The translations under genes were made by a program, and so were the position numbers. The notes beneath the pieces are model-generated. The model ran no database searches, was not told the origin of the DNA, and worked only from the letters and a program-made list of their open reading frames with translations. A stretch of DNA of 64,000 bases from Clonostachys chloroleuca. Taxonomy: Eukaryota; Ascomycota; Sordariomycetes; Hypocreales; Bionectriaceae. Shown piece by piece: positions 52,775 through 63,942 of this stretch. The stretch spans positions 12,524,001 through 12,588,000 of the forward strand of contig JBANAY010000004.1 in assembly GCA_037952775.1 (NCBI GenBank). Reading direction: 5' to 3'. Each line of letters begins with the position of its first letter. Position 1 is the stretch's first letter.

Positions 52775-53835
52775 GGCGACGGCAACGGGGGGCCCACCAG
52801 ATGGGACGATGCCCTAAGGTGGCCTTGGTGCATTCGTGACCTAGGTCAAGCGTGATAGCTTCTTGATAGATCGGGGCTGAGGCAGGAACTTGGTCGGCGC
52901 GGGTCAGAGGCCACCCATTCGATTCGCGGGGCTTGGTGCAGCAAGAAGCAGATTTGTTGCAGAAGTGAGGGGATTGCTTGGCGTCGATAGTCTGGACCTT
53001 GCGCTTAAGCTCGAGCGGGCAAAGGTCGAGGGACTGAGGCTCGGTGCGATGGTAGTTGTCTTAGGCGGAGAGATTGGACCCGACTCTCCCAATCGACCGT
53101 GTCCGCTTCGGGGTAGGACCTCGAGACTGGGGGTCTGCGGTGGACTCTTGCCGATGACGTTGGATGCTCTTCGCGGGAATTGCCAGCCTGGGAGCCGATG
53201 TCTTTGCAGCAAAGCAAAAATGACACCCGGCGGTTTGTTGGGCTGACGAAGCAGTTGTCGCCAGTGGGAAATGGCGTAAGTCTGCTTTGGGGAACAGCTG
53301 CCCTACGGTGGTGGGATGGATGGACGGGTGTGGTGGTGTTACAGCGCTACCAGTGCGCACGTTTGGGGACGCTCTATGATGGTCTGGGGGTATCTGAGAC
53401 AGCGCGATGGAAGGATTCTTACAGCGGGAGTGCCAAGGCAAATTACCAGCCTCACTTCGACAAGGGTTCAGGGCAAATAGTTGGGATAAATAAACAGGGA
53501 AAATAATTATTCACATGAACAGGCAGCCGGATGTTCACCGCTCCATCACAGGATAATATAATTCAGGTAAAGCCAGCCCATCGACAAGATGGCTTGAGCT
53601 TGTTCAGCATACTTTATCATCAGCCACTAGTTTTAACAGTTAGTAGTACCTTACGTGATCTAGCATTTCGGTGCATGTACTTGCTTAAAGATTAATAAGA
53701 GCGAAGAGTGTAAGGAATGAGAGATTGACCAAGGAAATTAATCTGCAGGGCCTTGCTCTTTGACGGTGACCTTCCTCCTCACTTCTCACGGCATAGCTCT
53801 GGTTCGATTGGTGTACAACGTGGATTAGAGGTGAA

Positions 53836-54040
53836 GATAAGACACGGGAGGACAGATAAGACCTGCTTTTGCGGGTGGGTAACTGCAAGGTCAGCCATAG
53901 GTCTGCTGTCCCAGGTAAGACTTGGGAGAGCTCGGTCAGCCAGCTCCTTGCATCGCGACTCGGCCGTTCTCGCCAATAACTATTGATAAAGACGGCATTG
54001 ATAGATAAGAGAACCTGTCCGTCCGGGACACCTCGATAAG
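53836..54040. promoter_or_regulatory. Cluster of five GATA sites upstream of urate oxidase
   Basis: GATAAG or GATAAA occurs at 53836, 53855, 53985, 54004 and 54035, all on the plus strand. An inverted copy (CTTATC) is at 54294. HGATAR is the binding sequence of AreA/NIT2, the activators of nitrogen catabolic genes. Five in about 200 bp is far above chance for a 6-mer. Binding is inferred. Confidence 0.65.
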
Positions 54041-54115
54041 TAATCGGTTCCTGAGTCCCAGATTTATGCTGCGGACCCACGAATAATGGTGGTGGCAGCT
54101 CCCGTCATGGGGGCG

Positions 54116-54129
54116 TCGGCGGGCTCCGA
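54116..54129 (+). promoter_or_regulatory. Exact UaY-type purine-response site (TCGG-N6-CCGA)
   Basis: The sequence reads TCGGCGGGCTCCGA, an exact match to the palindrome TCGG-N6-CCGA bound by UaY, the uric-acid-responsive Zn2Cys6 activator of purine genes in Aspergillus nidulans. It lies 313 bp before the urate oxidase start codon and just downstream of the GATA cluster. Confidence 0.7.
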
Positions 54130-54441
54130 ACTCAACGCTCACCAGAACTAGCTGCCAGTCCGGGCGTTCGCCGCCTCGAGCTGCAGCTGTCAAAGCACCG
54201 GAGATGGACGATCTGTAGATAGAGCTGCCATCGACTAGATATAAAGATCCGCTGGTTCCCCTCCCGCCTCAACCATCAGCTTGTTTCATCATCCTTATCA
54301 TTCCAGCCAGCTCTTCCTTCCGTCTTCGGTTATCGCCCAGGTCAGGCACCTCCTAATTGAGATCAACCCTCGTGAAATAATATACCTTCATTGTTCTTCA
54401 TCCATCGCACCCTCGTGCCATACTGAAATCTATCTTTCACC

Positions 54442-55484
54442 ATGCCTCACGTATCCGCTGCTCGCTACGGCAAGGACAATGTCCGAGTCTACAAGGTCCA
54501 CCGCGACCAGTCGACTGGTGTCCAGACTGTTGCTGAAATGACCGTCTGCTGTCTGCTCGAGGGTGACATCGAGACCTCCTACACCAAGGCCGACAACAGC
54601 GTCGTTGTCGCGACCGACTCCGTCAAGAACACCATCTACCTGCTTGCCAAGCAGAACCCCGTCACACCCCCGGAATACTTCGCCTCCCTTCTGGGCTCGC
54701 ACTTCATCAAGAAGTACAGCCACATCCACGCTGCCCATGTCAAGATCATCACCCACCACTGGGAGCGCATGACCATCGACGGCAAGCCTCACCCCCACAG
54801 CTTCGTCAAGAACGCCGGCGAGACAAGGAACGTCGAGGCTACCATCAGCCGCAAGGATGGCATCTCCATCACCAGCAGCATCGTCGGTCTTAGCGTCCTG
54901 AAGAGCACCGGATCTGCGTTCCACGGTTTCGTCCGTGACGAGTACACCACCCTGCCCGAGACCTGGGACCGGATTCTCTCCACCGACGTGGACGCCGGCT
55001 GGACGTGGAAGACGTTCGGCACTCACGAGGCCGTCAAGGCCAGCGTGGGCAAGTTCGATAAGGCCTGGGAGGCGGCCCGTGACATCACTCTCAAGCGGTT
55101 TGCTACGGATGACAGCGCCAGTGTCCAAGCTACCATGTACAAGATGTCCGAGGACATCCTCGCCGCTGTTCCGGAGACGGAAACCGTCACATACGCTCTC
55201 CCCAACAAGCATTACTTTGAATTAGGTGAGAATCGATCCCTTATCAACTACGCCTTGATCTTATAAGACTTACGCTAACGATTGCACAGACCTGAGCTGG
55301 CACAAGGGCATCAAGAACACGGGCACGGATGCGGAGGTATATGTTCCTCAGTCAGGCCCCAATGGTCTCATCAAGTGCTCAGTGTCTCGCGGGTAAGTAA
55401 TTAGTTCTTGTGCTGTTGTTCTATTGTTTCTCTGTTTCTAACAACCATGCTTCTAGGGACCAACCCATCAAATCCAAGCTGTAG
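54442..55484 (+). CDS. uaZ: Urate oxidase (uricase), peroxisomal
   Basis: Oxidises uric acid to 5-hydroxyisourate in purine breakdown, releasing hydrogen peroxide inside peroxisomes. Exons 54442-55225, 55290-55392 and 55457-55484 give 304 residues. The sequence follows Aspergillus uricase closely: YGKDNVRVYKV (Lys11 of the active-site pair), VATDSVKNT (Thr58), HAAHVKI, HPHSFVKN, DEYTTLPETWDRILSTDVDA, SASVQATMYKM, PNKHYFEL followed by DLSWHKG (catalytic His in HKG) and GLIKCSVSR. The last exon adds the peroxisome signal SKL, which exists only if intron 2 is spliced with the GTAAGT donor at 55393. Promoter motifs suggest induction by uric acid and nitrogen limitation. Confidence 0.97.
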
Positions 55485-55770
55485 AGGGTAGTCGTATATA
55501 TTTGAGAATGATGCATGTTTGAGGATAGCGCAATTCAGCTAGGGCGTAAATAGTTTGTTAGCAATGTATATGATTTGGACTTGAGTTGATTCTTCCAGTA
55601 TCAATTGGTGATCAGGGCCAGCGGCCCTTTAATGCTGGCCAGAAGTGCGAAGATCGATGATGTTTGACTGAGAGACGACCGTCCTACTCCATGCTCGTAT
55701 TTATGTTACAAATGGTACAAGAATTTTTACCCTACAAATCGCTCAACCTCCTCCCTCCTAATATGTAGAC

Positions 55771-56373
55771 TTATAATCTCTGCTGGTCGTTATAGCGTAT
55801 CCTCTCGGCCGCCTTCTCCCAGCCTTCTGACCCAACCACAACCCCCCCAAATCGGATCAAGTTGTCCTTGTACGGGTGCGCCTTGCCCTCAAAAGCCTTG
55901 AGCCTCGCCAACCGCTTGTCCCGCAGCCGGTTCTTGGGAAGCATGCCTCTGACCGCTTTGCGCAGGATCTCGCTGCCCCCGTGCTTCTCCATCAGGCGGT
56001 CCATGGTGAGCGACTTGAGCGAGCCGGGCCGCGTGTTGTGCCTGTAGTATGTCTTTTGCCACATCTTTCGGCCCGTGACGTGCAGAGCCGCGCAGTTCGT
56101 CACGACGACGTAGTCGCCGCAGTCGGTTGAAGGATCAAAGGTGGGCTTGTGTTTGCCCATGAGGATGACGGCGATTCGAGAGGCGAGACGTCCGAGAGAG
56201 GGGGAGCTTCCATAGAAGGAGGGGCAAGCTTCTGATGGGTTGCTGTGGCGGATACATGATGCCATACTCGAGAGTAGGCGAGTCGGGTCTTGAGAATCAA
56301 TCCATTGTTAGCTGATGATGTGCGGATCAAGAGTGGGCGAAGAAGAGCCTACCAAACCGACGGTTTGAGACAT
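55771..56373 (-). CDS. MRPL23: Mitochondrial ribosomal protein uL13m (MRPL23), with an apparent frameshift
   Basis: Large-subunit protein of the mitochondrial ribosome, homologous to bacterial L13. Exon 1 (56353-56373) codes MSQTVGL, and exon 2 (55771-56288) the rest. Landmarks: TRLAYSRVWHHV, SLGRLASRIAVILMGKHKP, CGDYVVVTNC, RHNTRPGSLKSLTMDRLMEK and KAVRGMLPKNRLRDKRLARL. The WHHV and SLGRLAS parts lie in different frames. Inserting one C in the C5 run (56200-56204, G on the plus strand) joins them and gives 179 residues in correct phase. I see no intron that would do so: the only candidate donor and acceptor pair is about 49 nt and gives the wrong frame. Between the blocks there are ~11 more residues than in the yeast protein. 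Confidence 0.88.
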
Positions 56374-56934
56374 ATCTGAGGTCGGAGAGGGATCAGTTCC
56401 TCATTGAAAGGCGTAGCGGTGTAATTGGCCCTCAAGCTCCCCTCGTTGTCCCCGTGAAGGCTCAATCGATTATTGCTATAGACGTTCGCCGGTGCTTCAC
56501 CAAGATAAGCCACCACGAAAGTTTCGATGTATGTAGAATGACTAAGCAGACATTAAATACAGGGTCACCTGATTTCGTGGAGCTCCGAGATGCCCCGCGC
56601 AGCACGACGACCGCGACTCGGCCAAGGTAGGGCGAGCTGCTTATCGATTAAGGTAGGCCGACCATCGTGGTGTGGTAATGCGACTGCTGCCATGGATTTC
56701 ACAGCATCGTGCAGCCGATATCCCCACAGCTTGCCTTCGACTCCGCAATGGCTTTGAAATTAACAGCGCCTCGAGTTCTTGCTGCTTCATCTTTTTTCTC
56801 ACAGGATTCATTGCATATCGCTACAGAAGCGCGCATCGTTTAAACAACGAATCATCTCCATCAAGTCTGTAACATTGTTTTTTTTTAACCAAGGGCTTGA
56901 GGCGTGAGCTGACATTATACCTCCTTTAGACACC
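56374..56934. other. Divergent promoter of uL13m and CCS1
   Basis: This 561-bp gap separates two mitochondrial/redox genes transcribed away from each other. A short plus-strand frame (56672-56872) is not conserved-looking. I recognise no specific operator. Confidence 0.45.
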
Positions 56935-57929
56935 ATGACTGTCAATCACTCGTTTCAGGTAAGCGCCCAGGTGCCAAAGTCTACACACTTTACTTTACAA
57001 CCTGTCAATGGGAATCCTTCATCGGTAAATGGCTTATAATGACGTTGATAGACGCAATTTGCTGTCCCATTATCATGCGATGGCTGTGTAAAGTCTGTTT
57101 CAGACTCAGTTCTCAAGTTGGGTGGTATAAACAAGGTTGAGGGCAACCTCAAGGATCAACTGATATACGTTGAAGGCTCTGGTAGGTCATGTGTTGCGGC
57201 TATTTTTACTCTATGCCGCAACCCGGTCAACTTGGCCATGATAGGGGGCCTTACCGGGACTAATCATTGGGTATAGCTGCGCCATCGGCCATTGTTGAGG
57301 CCATTCAGGCAACGGGACGTGACGCCATCCTACGAGGCTCAGGCACTTCAGACAGTTAGTGACAACATGAACCGGGAAAGGTGTAGATCAACTACTCACA
57401 CCATGGATTCCTTGTAGGTGCTGCGGTCAGCATATTGGAAACATACACAGACAAGAAACAAACGGCACATGAAGGAACAAACCGCGAGGTCAGGGGGTTA
57501 GCGCGGATGGTGCAGGTCAGCTCTGGGCGCACACTCGTGGACCTTACTGTGAGAGGTGTCTCGCCCGGGACATATTCAGCCTCCATCCGCGAATACGGTG
57601 ATCTCAAGGATGGCGCTGAATCAACTGGACCAGTCTGGAGGGGCCCTAGCGGCGAGGCAAAGGGTGATCTCGGGAAACTAGAGGTCGGCACGGATGGGCG
57701 GGGAGCTGCGTTTGTCGACTACCCTTTTCAAATATGGGAGGCTATTGGACATGCCATGGTCTTGACGAAACAGGAGGATGCCCAATCCCTGAAAAACGAT
57801 ATCGACACAGTTGTTGGCGTGGTTGCTCGAAGCGCTGGAGTGTGGGACAACGATAAGACTGTTTGCTCCTGTACCGGGAAGACCCTTTGGGAGGAGAGGA
57901 AGGATGAGGTCGCCAAGGGGATGTTGTGA
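56935..57929 (+). CDS. CCS1: Copper chaperone for superoxide dismutase (Ccs1/Lys7)
   Basis: Delivers copper to Cu,Zn superoxide dismutase and forms its disulfide. Exons 56935-56958, 57052-57181, 57277-57354 and 57418-57929 give 247 residues (yeast Ccs1 is about the same size). Domain 1 is an Atx1-like fold with SCDGC (Cys17, Cys20), where the Met usual two residues before the first Cys is a Leu-Ser pair. Domain 2 is SOD-like (VRGLARMVQVSS, VRGVSPGTYSASIREYGDLK, GTDGRGAAFVDYPFQIWEAI). Domain 3 ends with the CXC copper motif CSC (227-229). Intron 3 uses a GTTAGT donor, forced by phase and by domain continuity. Confidence 0.94.
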
Positions 57930-60482
57930 CGATGTGGACGTGGTGACGAGTAGTCACAGATACAGGGATGTACTAGTTAGTGATGAGAGAAACGAATGAT
58001 GAGCGGTATGGCAGCTCGGGGAACTGTGCATATGATATCAATGCTCCCCCACGGTGATGCGAACCATGTCCCATTGGATGCAACTTGGAGTAGCCAGAGG
58101 AGAGTAAAAATAGAATCCCAAGATGCGGTGTTTAAGTTTTGCTGCAGGACAGCATCGATATCACATAAACCACGGGGTGGCTTGATCGTGCCAAGGCTAG
58201 GCACGACTCAACCGGCAAACGGCTCAGAGACTATCTGATGATTCCTGGGTCAATTTGGCCCAACTTGGTATCGCACGTGCTGCTGGATGTGATATCACGA
58301 TCTCTGGGCGGCTATGTAAGTAGACCAACGGTGAGCATCTTGGCATCAAGGTGGGTGTGGAGTTGTGGGTGATGTTGGGATAGTGACAGCTCGCTGGGTG
58401 AAGCAAACCCTGCCAAAGACTGGGAACCAGAAAGGAGGCTCGACGGACCAAAGCTTGTGACTCCTTCGAGGTGCGTTGGTATACGCGGCTAGCCTGCTAG
58501 GGCCGCAAGACCGGATTTCTTGCCTTCTGAGGTTGCATCGGGTATGCCCTCTCCCAAACAAGCTCGTGGGGCGAGCCCGGGCTGGCCCAGATCGGCCGAC
58601 AAGATTCATGTGTGTTGGTCGTTGGCTTCTCCCGAGCTTCTGTCTCAGTCGCTTCCTGATGCTGCGCTGTGTTGGTTCTAATTCCCAAGAAACCACGAGG
58701 GAATCCATTGTGCCTGCCGATCTGGTAAAGCCGCCTCCTTCCTTGCATTGACTGCTGGTTAGTGTTTCAAGGCTGCAGAGGGAAGCCGCAATCAGACCTC
58801 TACACGTAGGTTGCACTCGCCGTGTCTTGTCTTGTCTCCCCTCTCCCACCGCCTCACCAACGCTCGGGCGCGGGAGATTTCCCCATCCACACTCGTACTA
58901 GCATCATCACAATTTTCATATCTCCTCGTCGTTATCGCCCTGCCAAAAGTCACGCCAGAAACCATCGCCATGGAGGAAAGCCAGCTCGAATAGGCTGCTC
59001 ATTCGTTTTCGTCCCCTCCCCCGTGGCCACGCGAGCCACAGCAAATGGCACTTGGCTGGTGCTAGCCAGCGGTCTGGCGGAGCGAGGGCTGGGTGCTAGC
59101 TGCTGGTGCGCATCACCCTTGCGGGCGCTTAATGGCGAAACGTCATGGGACGGATGCTATGCAAACAATTGGGCATGACTCCACGAGATCCACGACTCGC
59201 TCCGATGCACGCGCCCAACCCCTGGTCTGCGACACATCACACCCAATGAGGCCCTGGCGAGGGGGCGGAACTGCATATGCAGGTTGGGTAGTTTCCTTCA
59301 CACCCCTCAACGGTAGCCATTTAGTGGTCACCAATTCGGCATTCTGAGGAAATTTCGTGGTCTGAGCCCTGACAACGCCATGTTCATGATTCAGTACTCT
59401 TGGATCGCAGCCACTTGCTCGATTATTCTCAGCCAAGAGTAGGGGCGCCGACAAGAACAGGTTGAAGGGTTGCACTCGCCATGTCGTATCGGGCCAGTTT
59501 GCCGTCACCCGCAGCAAAAAAATGGCATCAAGTGGCTTTCTATCAGATCATCTCTCCTCACCACTTCTTTAGTGGTCTGGCTTTTCTGGAAATCCGGGAC
59601 CCCCTGCACTTCTCTCAGAAAACACTCCAGAGTGTCTGTCTATGCGTCCGGAGGTGATGCATTCATTGACTAGCATGGGCACCAATGTTTACCCACTTTA
59701 GCATTTGCTTGGTCTGCTTCCCAGCACACGGGGACTCACTAGCTGTGCCGCTACCTGCCTCTCGCGATTGGATCATGTATCCCCTTCCTGCACGAGCAAG
59801 CACTCTGTCACTTTCTCGGTAAAATTTCGTGCCATGGCCTGTTACGCTTTCCACCCTCTAATTGACACTATCGTCTGATCTTGATTTAGACAATGTTGGG
59901 GGGGGAATCTGAGGACTAACGGGGGGACAACCGCCACGGAGCCCAAAAGATTTGCCACAAGACTGAGGCTCCGTGTACACAAGGGGGGGAAATATTTAGG
60001 GTTGAAGCCGTCAGGCCGATGCATTGTTCTCGAAGAGTTGAGACTGTGTGATCTGCATCCGTAACCGAAGCCTGGGAATCTGGTCTAAAATATGCTCAAA
60101 TTTCAAACAAGGGGCCTTAACGCCGTGTGAAGCCAATGATGGAGCATCACAGCCAAGCAGCTGCACGCTGCAACCGCCCAGCACTTCCCCGCCAAGAGGC
60201 TGGACCCTTCCACACGGCCATCTTTTGGGCCAATTGCAGACACACAGGGTTGCAGGGGCGGGACAAGGTACCCCTGTCCAACATATCCCACCGTTTGGAT
60301 CAATTCGTTCTTAAGAGCTGATTCCCTCCATAAGCGCCGAGCTGCCTCTGCTGCTTGGTACCCAAAGAGCTCCTCTGTGCAACGAGCGGCGGCGTTTTTT
60401 TTACTCCTGCATCTACCCTTTTGACATTTGAACTCAGCCATATTCTGTTCCATTGTGCTTGCCTCCGGCTACAGTTGCCACC
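57930..60482. other. Intergenic, CCS1 to NoxR
   Basis: About 2.5 kb without a supportable gene. An 18-bp sequence, GTTGCACTCGCC[G/A]TGTC, occurs at about 58809 and 59468 with one mismatch. The right end should contain the NoxR promoter and leader. Confidence 0.45.
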
Positions 60483-62312
60483 ATGGCGGCAATCATGTCG
60501 TTGAAACAGGTGAGTCGGCTCTTTAGTGCGGGTGTTAGTGGGAGGACGGTGACTGACCTCGTTTACAGGAGATCGAGACCTGGGTTGGAGCCCTGGCTCG
60601 ATACGACAACAACGAATTTGACGATGCTGTCAAAGAGTTCGAGAAGATTGCTGAAACCAGCAAGATTCTCTTCAACATCGGCGTCATCCACGCCACCCTC
60701 GGCGAGCATGAGAAAGCCGTAAGTCTGTAGTGAACCAGGCGCCAACGCATCCAGCCCGTTGACGTGCCATTGAATAGGTCGAATACTACCAGAGAGCCAC
60801 TCGTCTGGACCAGTATTTTGCGATAGCTTATTTCCAACAAGGTGTCTCGAATTTTCTTTTGGGCGACTTTGAAGAAGCCCTTGTGAACTTCAACGACACC
60901 CTTCTCTACCTTCGTGGTAACGCCACTATCGATTACACGCAGCTGGGTCTTATCTTTAAGCTCTACTCCTGCGAGGTCCTCTTCAACCGTGGTCTATGCT
61001 ACATCTACCTCCAGCAGAAGGGACCTGGAATGGATGATCTTACCTTTGCAGCCAAGGAAAAGGTTGTCGAGGACCATAATGTCATCGATGAAGCAATTAG
61101 AGACGAGGCAGAGGGTTACACTGTCTTTTCCATCCCAGTAGGCGTTGTCTACAGGCCAAACGAAGCCAAAGTCCGCAACCTCAAGACGAAAGACTACCTC
61201 GGCAAGGCAAGATTAGTCGCTGCCTCTGATCGCCCCAACCACCCACCCAATTTCTGGGGTGCGGATTTGAACTTTGTAAGTAACACCACGGGTTTGCAAC
61301 TCTCGAAATTCCCCTTGATTGTTCTGACAATAAATCTTTAGGTTGGGAGAGATGATCGTCCACCAGAGAGCATCTCCTTTGCTGCCTCAAATCTTGTCAA
61401 GCCTGGACTTCACTCCCGAAGACAACAGTCCGAGCCTCCACTGAACCGCAATATGTTCCCGCCCACACCACCTCCAGAGACCGATGGTCGCTCGGTTGTG
61501 TCACGACGTTCATCTACCCGTAGCATGCCGAAGCCTGCATTGGCTAAGCTCAAAATCCAACCCCACGAGCCTCATTCGAAGTACGAGAAGTCAATCAGCC
61601 CTCCTGATTTTTGGCCTGTGCGTGCCACCAAATCGGCAAATGCAACCCCCATTCGGGGTAGAGATCAGGGACCGGGGTTACTGCAGAGGACCCCGACAAT
61701 CGACGAGGAAGCCGTGGAGGCCTACCCCGGACAGATGTTTGATAGCTACCAGAACAGACAAGTTACCGGTCACCGGAGTTCGAGAGGTAGCAACCAACAC
61801 CAAAGAGGCAATTCCCATGGCCACCAGCGTTTTGCCATGGAGGAGAGATCGGGATCTGACAACGACAACGGTTCCGTGGGCTCTGTCGAGTTCGAGATGC
61901 ATCCAGGGAACATTCGTCGCCCCTCTGCCTCATCAGCCAATGGCCCCTCTTACCGCAATGTCGAGATGCGCCGAATCCGGGTGAAGGTCCACACATCGGA
62001 TGATGTTCGAAACATAGAATTCGGATCGACGATCCATTTTCAAGATCTTGTCGACCGCGTCAGGGACAAATTTGTGCTGCGAAGGCGATTCAAGATTAAG
62101 ATCAAGGATGAAGATATGCCTGAAGGCGATATGATCACCATGGGTGATCAAGATGACCTGGAGATGGCAATTTCGAGTGCAAAGTCGATTGCGAGGTTGC
62201 ATGGGCAGGAGCTTGGTAGAATTGAAGTGAGTTTCAAAACCCGAGTAAACATTCCAAGCAACGCAAACAGCTAACCGTTCCTCTTTTTCAGATTTGGATT
62301 TTCGAGTCATAA
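60483..62312 (+). CDS. noxR: NoxR, p67phox-like regulator of fungal NADPH oxidases
   Basis: Activates NoxA/NoxB together with Rac for localized superoxide production in hyphal fusion and differentiation. Exons 60483-60509, 60569-60718, 60778-61275, 61342-62226 and 62292-62312 give 526 residues. The N-terminal TPR region is clear (EYYQRATRLDQYFAIAYFQQ, GVSNFLLGDFEEALVNF, LFNRGLCYIYLQQK, IDEAIRDEAEGYTVFSIPVG, then YRPNEAKVRNLKTKDYLGKA), then a disordered Ser/Pro-rich middle. A C-terminal PB1 domain follows (RIRVKVHTSDDVRNIEF to MITMGDQDDLEMAI, about 435-515). Start choice: ATG 60483 has an ideal GCCACC context, but the shorter MSLKQ start at 60495 matches the usual family N-terminus. Confidence 0.94.
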
Positions 62313-63133
62313 AAAAACAGATACCCGACAGTCTCACCTGTTTCTCATGAGTTATGATAGCCACATTGTTTTTCTCTTTTCTTCATCATTGTTTTTCATA
62401 CTGGCCTACATCGGCATTACGAAGCGTCATTAGCGATATGTTTTCCCTTATCTCTCTTGTTTACACATATAAAGCGGAGGACGACGTCATCAAGCGACTG
62501 CAAAGTCGTGGGGTGGACAGCGAGCATTTTCATGTCATTTCCTTTGTTTTACACTCTCATCTAATCGAAGGGCTACTGAGCTTTCTCGGTCCTGCAGGTC
62601 TCGTTGCCGAGATTCTAGTAATTTTTCAAAAGTATATAATACAGACTACTCAAGTCAGAATATATGATCTACAGTTTCTATCTTGGAATGCGATGAATGC
62701 GCTGCGATGCGGTTGTGAAAGCTTGTCCTAATATATACTGAAACGTAGGTAGACCTTTGTTCCTTTATCCGAGTGTATGTCATTTCTCATCTCACCCCTA
62801 GGACAAGCATTTATATAAGTTGTGTTGTACATTGTAGTATTATACAATTAGGCCGAAGAAGAATAAACCCTAATCCCTAATTACCGCGTCGGGATTACCA
62901 TTTCCCCTATCATGCCAGTCGCCTTCTGACAGAAGACTACAATCGGGCTCCCAAGCGATTGCCGTATGCCCTAATCCCTAATCCAGCCCCCGTAGCCAGG
63001 GGCTGGGCACTCTTGCGCGTTAGGGACGATGCCTCGACAATTCGTTCAGGTTTGACGTATTGGTATTGTACAAGTATACGTTGATATGATTCTACATTAT
63101 TGGCGCAGAATATCCGTCTTTATCGGCGCCCCC
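62313..63133. other. Convergent 3' intergenic region with telomere-like heptamers
   Basis: The NoxR 3'UTR and the 3' end of the following gene meet here. AAACCCTAATCCCTAATTA (62866-62884) and GCCCTAATCCCTAATCC (62968-62984) each hold two CCCTAAT units. A 125-codon plus-strand frame (62354-62731) is not recognisable. Confidence 0.5.
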
Positions 63134-63942
63134 TTAAGCCTTCGTAGGTGCGGACTTGGTAACTTGGTCGACGAAATCCGGATCTCGTCTCTGCGCTTCC
63201 TGGGCCCAGAGGAATCGCACACCAGAGCCACCCTCCTCAAGCTCCTTCACGAGTTTTGTGACAGTAGTGATACGGTCCTTCCATTCCTCGCGACCGATCA
63301 GGTTGAACATGATGGACGCGCTGTGAGATGGGAGTGAGGGATCCCCCTGGCGATCAGGCGGTGATTACGGTAGAGGGCATCGTTGGGGAGTTGGGGTTCT
63401 AGCAGGGCGACTCTCTTGCCGAGCTCGGTGCCGAGGAGCGCGGGATCGTTGGTGTCCCAGAGGTTCGGTTCGTCACAGACCCGGTCGACGGCTTCCAGGA
63501 CGGGCTTGCTGTAGCCGTGGACCAGCAGGCTGCGCCGGTAGAGCTCCTCGGGCACGCGCCAGAAGTAGTGGGGGTTGGAGGAGAGGAATTTCTTCATGTC
63601 CTCGAGCATGGTGTGGTTGTTGGTGGCGCTGTGGGCGTACAGTCGGCGGAGGTAGGGGATGCGTGTCTGGTCTGATTTGAGGGCTGGGACGAGTTCATTC
63701 TGCTCGTCTTGCTTCGAGTTGGTTGGTTGTTTGGGGAAGAAGATGGACGTGGCGTTATCGCCCGTGACGCTCTTGATCTCATTCCAGAGAGGGAGGAGGA
63801 CTTTCTCTTCGATGAGAGCCTCTTCTTCAATGGCGGTCTCGGGTCTCGGGTCTGTTACGATGGATCGACGCCACTTGGTCTCGTAGTGCTGAAGGGTCCC
63901 TGTATGAAGTTTGATGCCTCCTTTTGTGAACTTGTAAGACAG
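63134..63942 (-). CDS. Unidentified protein, 3' part only (gene continues beyond the window), apparent frameshift
   Basis: The exon starts after a good acceptor (branch AACTAAC, CTCGTAG, exon from 63942) and reads LSYKFTKGGIKLHTGTLQHY..., then MLEDMKKFLSSNPHYFWRV, PEELYRRSLLVHGYSKPVLE and ELGKRVALLEPQLPNDALYR. It stops at 63298. A second frame continues the same protein-like sequence: DRQGDPSLPSHSASIMFNL, IGREEWKDRITTVTKLVKEL and GVRFLWAQEAQRRDPDFVD, ending with TAA at 63134. Joining them needs one extra base near 63355; no intron gives the right phase. I do not recognise the family. It is Leu/Glu/Arg-rich and without visible membrane segments, and the 5' exons lie outside the window. Confidence 0.6.

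Larger units (their letters stand above)
52775..54441. promoter_or_regulatory. Divergent promoter region of Rictor and urate oxidase
   Basis: The 1.7-kb stretch starts with GC-rich Rictor leader sequence (52775-53450) that contains short non-conserved frames. From about 53800 it carries the motifs typical of a nitrogen-regulated purine gene, listed separately. A TATAAA box (54240-54245) lies about 200 bp before the urate oxidase ATG. No gene is supported inside. Confidence 0.5.

Noticed and set aside
54430..55212. 260-codon minus-strand frame opposite urate oxidase
   Set aside because: Antisense shadow; the sense frame is a full uricase with active-site residues.
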